A stretch of DNA of 64,000 bases from Osmia lignaria lignaria (Eukaryota; Arthropoda; Insecta; Hymenoptera; Megachilidae), in assembly GCF_051020975.1 (NCBI RefSeq), contig NC_135046.1, positions 4,092,001-4,156,000 of the forward strand. The letters run 5' to 3'. Below are positions 54,981-64,000 of this stretch, one piece after another (positions within the stretch are counted from its first letter, which is position 1; the number at the start of each line of letters is the position of its first letter). The position numbers were made by a program, and so were the translations under genes. The notes below the pieces were generated by a model. It was not told where the DNA came from. It saw nothing but the letters and a program-made list of their open reading frames with translations, and did not search any database.

Positions 54981-57160
54981 GTAAGTTTTCATTTATCAAA
55001 TTCGTTTAAACGTGTCTGTTATAATTCAGCGCAAAACGCCAAGTTGAATTTAAAAATTGATAAATTCAGCAATTCGATCCCTCGAATTTTCCATGATTAT
55101 CAAGTTAATTCCTCGACTTGGGACTACTTAACTGAGATTGATTCACGGGCACGTTTTCAAATTAAGGCGAGAAAAAAAACGGAGCGAGAGACTATAACTT
55201 CTTAAGAGATATTGAGCGGCAATGTTCGAAAACACCAGGGGGAACGAATAACAGACATAAAATTCAGGGAAAGGGTTGGAACGAGTCCCTTCGGGGCAAT
55301 CTTCATAGCCGCGAAAGCAAACGTTCCGAATCCGGAGGAGAGAAAATCCGTAAGAAGAGTCGGGTAAAGCGAGAAGAATGGCCTTAGCGGGGTCAGCTTT
55401 CCGTGGGCTGGCATCGTCGCGAGACGGTTCAGCCAACTAAAGAGGCGCTAATTGCAGCACCGGAAGGAGCAGTGTACATGCAACGCTTAACTCGAGCGGT
55501 CCAGCTTACCCTTCCCTTCCTTCCACTGTTTCGCCTGTTCTTGGCCGGTTCGTTTGTCTTGCTTGCTCGTCCAGCTTGGAAAATAGGTTGAGCAAGCCGC
55601 GTGCAAGCTGAGCCCTATAAATTCTGTCAACGCCGCCGGGTTTGGCCGTGCTGTATACCCACGACGCTCGGCAAACTTTACGTCGAAACAACGTCCACGA
55701 CGACGCTGACAAAGACGCCGATGCTTCTATTCACCCCTTCTCGATTCCCATGCGTATCGCTCTGGCAATTACCGTGTTAGCTATCGAACGTCCCTCGGAT
55801 CGGATCAACCATGCCACATTTACCAAACTGAATATTTGATAGACGGCTAAGAAGGTATGCTTTTAGTTTAATATACATAGAGTTTGTTACACGGATCGTC
55901 CTTTAGTTGGCGAGAAAAGTTAACTCAACAATTTGAAATAGATTATCCAACTATTAAAGTACCATTAATTTTACTTCCTGTGTAATTAAACGAGCAAATA
56001 TCCGTGTAACATCGTTTCAAATCATTGGAAAACAAGTTTAACGTGCAAAAAATCGGTTCCTGTTTGTCGACACTGCAAATGCGGGCGAAAATGAACATCA
56101 ACTATATATATGATCCAGTGTTTTCGGTACACGAATCAGAACGTAATCGCATGACGATCGTTGCCGAAGGGATCCACCCTGAATCGGTGCTATTAAATAC
56201 GTAAACTCGCGTGCACACGAGTTAGTGGCCAGTTCATTATGGTAGTTGCACGTGAGATAGGAATAATTATCCAGTTATCAAGACTCGGTCCCATCGACGA
56301 TTGCGTGACCACCGCGATTCGTGTCAATAACTAATCTAAATAACATGGAACATCGGTTTCCCACTGTGTCCGGGGCAGTATTAGTTATGGTTGTAAGGTA
56401 GGATTGGACAATTCCTTGAAACAACGTGATGTAATTTAATTGGAAAAACCCGAATCCAGACAAATTTTATTTAAAACGGTATTCCGTTCCATTTGTTTTC
56501 AACAATATTATATGGTTTTATTTGAAATAACAACTGTTGCAAATATTGACTTCGTTACTCTCGTATTTCATATGTTGAGTAAGATTTAGAAAAATCCATT
56601 ATTATCTCGGAATACAAATATGTAATTGGAATTTGGATATCTGCTGATGGAAACTAAACTGTGGATTATTCGTTATTTTATATGACAGCAAACAAGAGTT
56701 AATAGAGATATTACAAATTGTTGCATCCAATGCGATTATATTCGTTTCGCAATATTGCTTGCCTCGGATTTCCTGTCGTTTTTCTCTATATTTCTTCCAT
56801 TGTGTTTTCCGATACTCGGAATCGGAAACGACGTTTAAACGTTGGTTGCACGGTAACTGTCAACAATAACATCACGTGATCAAGCAAAACATTGACTCAC
56901 TGAAATTTCCATCATGAAAAAAATAGAAGTGAATCGTTTGAAATTGTACCGCGAATAAAAATATACTGCTCGACGAAATTGTTTGCCTCTTCATTAGATC
57001 AACGGAAACAATACAAAAGGAAGGACGGAATAGAATTATAATTAGGGGAAAAAATATTTTATAACAACTGGAAAAACATTTAATAATCAACTTGTTACTA
57101 TAGAAATCATTGTTGAACATTTTTTTCACCGAGTATTGTCGGCGCGCGAGCGTGTCTGAC

Positions 57161-57232
57161 TATTGACAGACTTGTACTACTTGCGCTCAACGCTGAAGCG
57201 CCTCAGCTACGTTTCAGTAGTACGAGTCAATA
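57161..57232. ncRNA. Candidate structured hairpin with a 4-nt bulge
   Basis: The left arm 57161-57167 pairs with 57226-57232. After a four-base bulge, 57172-57181 pairs with 57216-57225 (one G-U), giving 17 pairs. The apical part can form a further GCGC/GCGC stem (57183-57186 with 57198-57201). A competing GTCTG/CAGAC stem overlaps the base of the left arm. There is no known family match, and the transcribed strand cannot be decided. Confidence 0.2.
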
Positions 57233-57888
57233 ATTCGATTGCTCGTTTCGTATGCTTAAACCGCAACGACCGATGTGACATTGTATCTGAAGATCGATGA
57301 AGTCCTTGTGGAATTCGAAGCGAGATGACAAACCTTTGCTCGATAGCGACGAGTAATACGTCAACCATGACAGCATCTCCTTTTGGCGACGAATGAACTT
57401 TCCAGGAACCGATGATGTTGCATTTACAGAGGCGAAACGCGTGAATAATGCGGGTATAATGAAGTTGCTGATTGGATATCGATTGAGTTATGAATAAATA
57501 ATTTTCCTTTTAACTCCTTGTCTCGCGACCGTTTCATTATGCAATTTGAATTCTATTTTAGACTCTCCTTTACTCTAATCTCCAAAATTTGTAATTTTTT
57601 TTTTACGGTATATAAAAGTTCTTCGGTAAAAAATTCGGAGCACGATTCACCCAGCTCTGTCTTTTGAGGATTAAACGGTCGAGTATGCCGAAGTTCCACG
57701 CTGAAAACAGACGAATAAAAGGGAAATATTTTGCATAACTTTCATTTGGAAGTTATGATTGAAATTCAAATTAAAGGTTTAAATTACGAAAGAGCGATTT
57801 AGTATGTAATATATAAAAGCAACGGAATAGACGTAAAAATTTTAGAGCTAAATCAGTGAAAGTATGAATTATTTCTGAACCTGTCATA

Positions 57889-57906
57889 TTTTTTTTTTTT
57901 TTTTTT
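57889..57906. repeat. Poly(T) run of 18 bases
   Basis: Uninterrupted T run in intron sequence. No AG acceptor with coding sequence follows it closely. Confidence 0.9.
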
Positions 57907-60017
57907 ATAAAAATGATTACCGCTTTATCGATGAAAAATTATCGAGTAATTAAACTGATAGATCGATTTACCGAAAATTTCTTTATTCGAAAGTTAATAA
58001 TCGTGGATGGCTGCTGGCTATCACGTTCAGAGAGGAATAAAATTAATTTCGACCAGTCAATTAATCGAAGCACATGAACAGGAAGGTAAATTAATAAAAT
58101 AATACGTTTTATCTACACAAAATATCTCAATGACACAGGAATACGTTATATTTTCCAAATGATCAAATAAATTGACAATTAAATACGATATAGAAATGAA
58201 TGTAAAAGAAGGATGAGAAACTTTCTCATCGATAATAACAATAATCAGATTATTACAACAATGAGGTTAATTACGGGCAATTAACAGTTATATTTACGGT
58301 TAACATTGTCAATATGAATAGTGTGTTCGTCAGTAATCGATGAAATGTAAATAAAGAAATAACGAGGAAGGTGTAGCTTGACAATCACAAAACAAGATAA
58401 AGCGATAACGTTATTGAGAAACAAGTTGTTTAACTTGGTTTTTCTTCGAGACTCGAGATAACCGTATTTATATGTTTCTCTTTTTAATAACCATTAGGTT
58501 GCTCAAAGTTTCTTTGATCTCTGTCAGCCAACTAGCTTCAATCTCCGTGAGCAAATAAATGCTACTTCAGAAAATCATTCATTTTGCAACTGGTAAACGT
58601 TCCACCCCTTTGCAGTCGTTAATGAGATACTATGAAAATCTCTATCTCTCACAATCATTTTCCTCTTCCATCCTTCAAACTCGCAACAGCGTTACAAGTG
58701 CTTTCGGGTATTCTACATATCGAATCAAACATCTGACGATGATTTAGAGCATCAAACTCGAACATTTAAATCGCTCGATGGAAAAAAGGATAAACAGGTG
58801 GATAAAAATTGCGAAAAAATTTCAGCCTCTAATTAGCTTCGGTGTACCGGTACTCGACCGTTCTGAAATGTTCCCAACAACTATTCTGATTATTTTCTAC
58901 CGTGATTTTTAACGTGAACGGAATTAAACGTACAGTTTTCAAAAACAGATAAACAACTCGTCGAACACTTTAAGTTTAAAAGGCGGGCAAAGTTGCACAT
59001 TTTAGCAGCAAATTTACGAGCCTCACGGTTTACAACCATCCGGGGTGGCTGCGAGGTACTCCAAGTTTCTAAGAAAAAAACGTAAATAGAGGTGGTGACT
59101 TTACGAGGGGATATTGTGCCATTTATGCGCGACCGATGACCCGATAATATGTTAACACCGGCGACAAACGTGAATATATGTTTAGTGCAGGTTCGTTGGC
59201 ACGGTTTATCGTGGCCGATATTCAAATTCACCATACTAATTCGTGCATATCTGTGGGGAGGATGTTGCGATACGTTTCTGGCAGTATACGGGAATCGTAG
59301 GTGGGTCAAATGAAACGTTGGCCCTTTCTATCTCCCTTTACGTTTCTATTCCTCGTCCTCCCTGCCACTTCTCTTTCCTCTCTGCCTGTCCCAGATCAAT
59401 AGGGCACCAACGAAACTTCTCCTACCCCTTTAACCTCGGACCAATACGTAGCAACCCGACTCGTTCCTGTTTCCGCAGCTCGTTCGCCTGTCCCCCATAA
59501 ATATATGGCGTAACAGAGCCACCAATTAGCCATCGGGACAGTGGTGGGTCGGCGTATACGCGAGGGTGCAAGTTTGTATCCCCGTTTCGGGGCTGGAAAA
59601 TTGGAGAATTCGTGGCTGGTCGCGGGCTAATTTCGGTAACATCCTGGCCCACTAGCTGGTAATCGAACTTTCTGAATTATGAAGTTCAACCGAGAAAGGG
59701 GGCTACGTTACCGCGGAACGTCAATTTTACTTCCCTTTACAGCCGATAAGGGATCGTGGAAATTTCTCTGGCTTCTTTTCCCTCGTCGTTTTGCCAAAGA
59801 TCGAGCTGCGAGAAAAGATGATTCGTAAAGTGGCGGCATTTTTATTGCATCGATGCACCACGGGAATACACCGTGTCGATTCAGCTTGTATATTGCGTTG
59901 CTGCGTTTTAAATTAAGTTTGATTTTTATGGATATTATGTTTATCATTTATCAAAGATCAAATAGTTATTGAATATTATATAAATTAATAAATAACTGAG
60001 AAAAGAAGTTAAATAAA

Positions 60018-60050
60018 TTATCTAAATAACTTTCCCAGTTATTTAGATAA
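60018..60050. repeat. Perfect 14-bp AT-rich inverted repeat with a 5-base spacer
   Basis: TTATCTAAATAACT at 60018-60031 is exactly complementary to 60037-60050, with TTCCC between. A further AAATAAAT match lies outside it after an unpaired stretch. It could be a foldback fragment of a transposon or simply cruciform-prone intron sequence. Confidence 0.7.
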
Positions 60051-61196
60051 CTAAAATGATTAAAATGATTTATTTACCAAATTACATGAAGTGAATACCA
60101 GTTTTTCACACAATTATTTTAACAATTTTTCACTCTTGCGCTAATTTTGACCGAGTTCTAGAAAAAAAAATAGAATTAAAGGAAGTCGAAATTGTTTTTT
60201 CAATTGTCCCAACAATTTTTCAATTTCAAGAGATTCTAAAGTTAAGTGTCTCCTCTATTTATCGTCCAACATTAAAAGCATCTTCAGTTCTGAATGCAGG
60301 TCCAAGACGAATATAATAAAGGCAGAATGGCGAAAACGAGATCCGTTAAAAAATAACACCACGAGCGAGAGTTCACGGTTGCTTAATTAATATTCGCGCG
60401 AGGCGGTGAAACGGAACATTGTCCAGAGGCTTATGAATAATTGCACGACAGAGGGACATCGAAATAAAAACAGACACCGGCGGCTAGTCTATCCGGAAAA
60501 ATTACCCGGGCTTTCCGTGCAGTTTGCGCGTAAATAGAAAGTAAGGGAACCGCGCTTTAGAAAGTTTACCCGCCGTCTAAATTAAGTGCTGGAAAATAAT
60601 CGTGAATTCTCCTGCGTTACCACGCGGCTCTATATTCGCTCTCTCAGAATGCCTGCGTTCGTAATTAATGTTTCCATGAAACGACGGTTTAATACCTTCC
60701 AGGGCGCTTGTCATCGATTATGATAATAGATCACATTCAGGTACGTGGTTTATTTCAAAATTAATTAGACTACTTTAAGAAATAAAACGCGACTCGTGCA
60801 AGTAATTTGTCATTGAATTAAATGGTTAATCCTCACTGATAATTATTCATAGAAACGTCTATGAAGAGCTTCAGCCACTGTATTCGGTACATTAATTATC
60901 CCGTCGACTTTCGCGCGGGACATTGCGCTCGAACGCTTTACTTTCGCGGCGGTCATCCCGGTTTCTGCGGACGTTAACGAGCTACCGGAAGTTTCCGTCT
61001 ACTAGTTTCTCGTCGAGTGACACGTGACGCGCATTAAGGGTCTTGCAAATTATTTCTGTAACAATTTTGCGTACCTTCGCGGCGACTTTACGAAGTTTCC
61101 GTAAGCGGGAATATTAGTGTCTTTATATTATCAAGTTTCGTGGACGCTAATTGTTTCGGACAATGCGTATGACACGGACGTCGTGTTCTCCGAACA

Positions 61197-61225
61197 TATA
61201 CTATATATATATATGTATATATATT
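61197..61225. repeat. TA-rich microsatellite
   Basis: Two TA tracts separated by a single G, in a short AT-only stretch. Confidence 0.85.
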
Positions 61226-62077
61226 GCTAGAAGTACTGGAAACTACAAAATTAGGGAGTTAAACAATTGGAACGTTCAATTAAGGAGATCAAATTACAAT
61301 GATTTGCATGTCGATCGTTCAGGCGAAACTCGATCGTGTGAAAAATATTAAATTAAGCAGGTACGTGTTTGAAACGAATCGAAAGCTATCAATTGTCGAA
61401 AATATTACGATCGAGTCTATTGAAACGGTTGTACCTGGATCGAGGAAATAATGGGAAACGCGATTAAGCGTTTCCGGCTCGAGCTTTATTCACCGGGAAC
61501 GAGTCAAAAGGGTGGGAAATAAATGCGATCGTAGCGATATTTATTGCGAACGGATTGTCAAACAATCAATGGAAATATGTTTCTTTTTTCCTTGATACAG
61601 ATGAAATTTCGATGGTATCTCCTATTAATCCACTCGTTTCCATATTTTTTCGCACTTGTATTTTGTTTGTCACACATCAATCAATCGGAAACAGTGACTT
61701 TTGTTTTTCTATTTGATAAAGCGAGCGAGGAAAGTAACATCTGTAAAAACAATTGCCTTTATCAATTTGTAATCTATAAGAAATTACACCTGCCAATGTT
61801 CTAGATGAAAAATAAAATTTAATACATCGACTACGATAAAAATTTTACTTTGATTGTAAAAATAACTAGCTATATAGGGGATGTTGGTCATTGAAACTCA
61901 GCTAGAATATCAAAAAACGTTATTGGAAATATCTTTTTAAAATAACAATTCAAGCTTGGAAGGCAAATAACAGGAAATCGTTGAATGGTAAATATTCAAT
62001 CTGAAGAGCGGTATTTTTGCAGCTCTCTGTTTGCTTCGAAATATTTTGACGAATGTGCGTATTATTTCTTGTTTCAG

Positions 62078-62265
62078 CGCCGAAAGGAAAGCCAATAATT
62101 ACCAGCGCTTACAACACTTCAGCATCGTCCATTTATTTGGCATGGAAGGCGCCCAGTCCAGACACCATTCAAGGCGAATTTCTGGGTTATCGAATCCGTT
62201 ATAAGCCTCGAGTAAAACCCCACATGGAAGAAAAGCACATATACATACGTAATCCGGCCGTTGAA
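62078..62265 (+). CDS. sdk: Sidekick-like adhesion protein, internal exon C (first two thirds of the next FN3 domain)
   Basis: Internal exon of 188 bp with acceptor TTGTTTCAG and donor GTAAGT. Two bases complete the Pro codon started in exon B and 62 full codons follow, so the exon ends in phase 0. It encodes residues 103-165: a Pro-rich linker (PPKGKP), a B strand with the conserved Trp at 125 (SSIYLAWKAP), and LGYRIRYKP at 138-146, very like the C-strand segment in the matching Sidekick domain of vertebrates. A charged stretch containing HMEEKHIYIR follows. One sequon (NTS at 115) is present. An open frame runs a few codons upstream into the intron and includes an ATG at 62053, but the phase and the acceptor show that this ATG is not the start. 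Confidence 0.84.
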
Positions 62266-62375
62266 GTAAGTTACATAAGACGTTTTAATACCACCTTTAT
62301 TTCTGGCATACTCCGTACGACATGACATATTTATTAATCCGTGATAAAATTTGTGCGCCCTTTTTCTTGTTACAG
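62266..62375 (+). other. Short phase-0 intron between exons C and D
   Basis: This 110-bp intron starts GTAAGTTAC and ends in a T-rich tract with TTACAG. It lies inside the second FN3 domain. Reading straight through would enter sequence that no longer resembles FN3, whereas splicing restores the domain, so the intron is well supported. Confidence 0.88.
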
Positions 62376-62490
62376 AATCACAAGATACATAATTTAGAAA
62401 CGTACACACAGTATTTAGTCTCGCTGGAAGTGTTCAATCCGGCTGGACATGGTCCCGCGACGACAGTTTCTGTAATGACCGACGAAGGAG
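62376..62490 (+). CDS. sdk: Sidekick-like adhesion protein, internal exon D (end of the second FN3 domain)
   Basis: Internal exon of 115 bp, 110 bp after exon C, with acceptor TTGTTACAG and donor GTGAGT. It holds 38 codons plus one base, so the next intron is phase 1. It encodes residues 166-203, the E to G strands of the second FN3 domain. The pattern Leu172, Thr176, Tyr178 gives the tyrosine corner, and VFNPAGHGP at 184-192 is the typical F-strand and F-G loop signature. It ends MTDEGG, where a further FN3 linker would be expected to start. Because the exon ends inside the linker, at least one more exon must lie downstream of the window. With exons A-C it gives an unbroken frame with no stop or frameshift, so the gene looks functional here. 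Confidence 0.84.
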
Positions 62491-64000
62491 GTGAGTGAAC
62501 CTTATTTTTTTCTTTCTTCACAAAATTTTCAAAACTTTCCGCCATTTATCCATCGATAAAACAGAACACTTTGTTGTATTCCGTACTTACCTTCAGTCGA
62601 TAAACGGAACTTTGAGAATCCCTACTTTGACTAAATCCGTAAAGGAAGATCCCTCCGAGAATACAGAATTACCATCGGTCATCAAAAGTTGAACGAAAAG
62701 TCTGAGTGGATCAATTTCGACGAGATCGTTTGCAAAAACTATATAAAAAAATAGAGCCACGTAAAAAGAAAAGTTACCAATAAGAGATAAAAGTTCTGAG
62801 TGGCATGTAAACGAGACGGTCGTTAAATTTGATTGAACTTTCGCTAGATGTCATCCAGTTTTTCTTTACGACCGCGCGATAAGAATTGATCAACTCGCGA
62901 CGCGTGTTTTATGAATCTCGTATCAAAATCATAACATATTTTTCAAATCTTTTTCTTGCCACATAAAAACGAAGCTGTATCACAGGAAACGAGAAGACAT
63001 ACGTTTTACTTTACGACACTTTAAAAGCCGTTTCAACAACGTTTGAATAATTCAATCAAATCCTCGGAGACAACATGTTTTTCCTTAATTGTTTGCTGTC
63101 ACGCGACTCCGAATAAATTGCGCGAAACACAGACGCGATACGAATTAACGTAATATTCTCGAGGCATACAATCTTTCGATCATTGGACGCGGTAAACGAC
63201 ATCATTTAAATTCATCGTACGTCGACGACGATGCGACAGTCTCGAGGTACAATAAAAGTGAACGCGACGCTTCAGAAATTGTATGCAAATCACTGCTATT
63301 CCGGTCACGAGCGAGTCTCTTTTCGCAATTTCTGATGGTTCATCTGTCTCTAACTACGTCCCTGATTTCCGTACGAACTTCAACTTTGCTCCTCTACGTG
63401 GATGCGCTACTTCGGGACACATTTCAACTCTTGGCCCTCTTTGTGCGAATTTATCGCGGACAAGTGTGTCTCCGCTGTACACTAATAAAGCGTAATACCG
63501 TCGAGCATTTCTTCGACGAGGCTTATCAGCGTCAACCGTCGTCGTATCCGCTCTTATCTATCAAACGTTTTATCACGACCCTGTCATCTCTTTCTTCTTT
63601 GCAATTCGCTATTATGCGTACTATCGACGAGAAACTCTATACCCCGTGGAAAAGCCCTTGATACCCTTCGACCTGTTATCGACGCGTCTGAAAAATGAAG
63701 CAGAGTATACGAAATCGTAATTACAATGAAACGCTAATAACGCCGCTCCGAAATCGCTTAAAGAGATTCTTATCAGCCGTCGAAAGAAGACGGAACGCTT
63801 CGTATTCGAGCCACGTTCCTGACAATGACAGTTACGACCACGTGGTACGAAGATCGAACTGTACGTCCCTGAAAGGCCTGGTCGCCAGCAGGTTTCCAGC
63901 TGCTCTTCTCCTCGTCCATGAGCGGGTGCTGCTTGTGTGTCGTCGTCGTTTCGTTTCCGAGGGAAGGTATGGTCGAGATTTTCATGGCCGTTTGTACGTA
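62491..64000 (+). other. Start of the next intron (phase 1), running off the window
   Basis: This begins GTGAGTGAAC directly after exon D. In the remaining 1.5 kb I see no acceptor followed by an FN3-like segment, so the next exon probably lies outside the window. No repeat or RNA gene was recognised here. Confidence 0.65.

Larger units (their letters stand above)
54981..62077 (+). other. Phase-1 intron between exons B and C
   Basis: This 7,097-bp intron lies at the boundary between two FN3 domains and opens with GTAAGTTTTC. It contains an 18-base T run at 57889-57906, a bulged hairpin at 57161-57232, a perfect 14-bp AT-rich inverted repeat at 60018-60050, a TA microsatellite at 61197-61225, and a possible mariner-like terminal repeat near 58495. 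The second copy of the CCATAAATATA motif is near 59494. No coding exon or other gene is supported. Confidence 0.8.

Noticed and set aside
58890..59309. 139-codon open frame on the minus strand
   Set aside because: No recognisable motif and no splice or promoter context; the length is within chance expectation for 64 kb in six frames.
62053..62077. ATG upstream of exon C as a translation start
   Set aside because: It lies within the pyrimidine-rich 3' end of the intron. The phase-matched acceptor at 62076-62077 and continuity with exon B show this is intron.

Overview
This window looks like part of one very large insect gene, read on the + strand, and it is almost entirely intron. The organism is most likely a hymenopteran, perhaps a bee. 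That is an inference from the AT-rich non-coding sequence with plentiful CpG, the very long introns, insect-style exon structure and TTAA-flanked short transposon relics. I cannot name the species.

The only coding sequence I can support is four short exons: 29705-29828, 54799-54980, 62078-62265 and 62376-62490. Each has a clear AG acceptor and a GT donor. The phases fit across all three internal junctions, giving one uninterrupted frame of about 203 residues. That frame encodes two complete fibronectin type III (FN3) domains. Their spacing and signature segments (for example TSRSVNLSW, LRPFTVYSFRV, LGYRIRYKP and VFNPAGHGP) best fit the FN3 array of Sidekick, the immunoglobulin-superfamily adhesion protein (fly sdk, vertebrate SDK1/SDK2). 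The Sidekick assignment rests on remembered family sequence, with no database search. The first exon starts in phase 1 and the last ends in phase 1, so the gene continues beyond both ends of the window.

Layout: 1-29704 is upstream intron; 29829-54798 is an intron of 24,970 bp that splits the first FN3 domain; 54981-62077 is an intron of 7,097 bp lying between the two domains; 62266-62375 is a 110-bp intron; 62491-64000 is the start of the next intron. I saw no other credible protein gene, no tRNA or rRNA, and no intact transposase or reverse transcriptase.

The most interesting non-coding items are: two short elements with piggyBac-type ends and exact TTAA flanks (5427-5557 and 27891-28184), which share an unusual right end with a palindrome directly inside the terminal repeat; a long hairpin at 22687-22771 whose G-U pairs favour a + strand transcript; a second hairpin at 57161-57232; a dispersed 36-bp repeat; a duplicated CC(A/T-rich)GG motif; a degenerate tandem repeat at 42841-42980; and several possible recursive splice sites in the longest intron.
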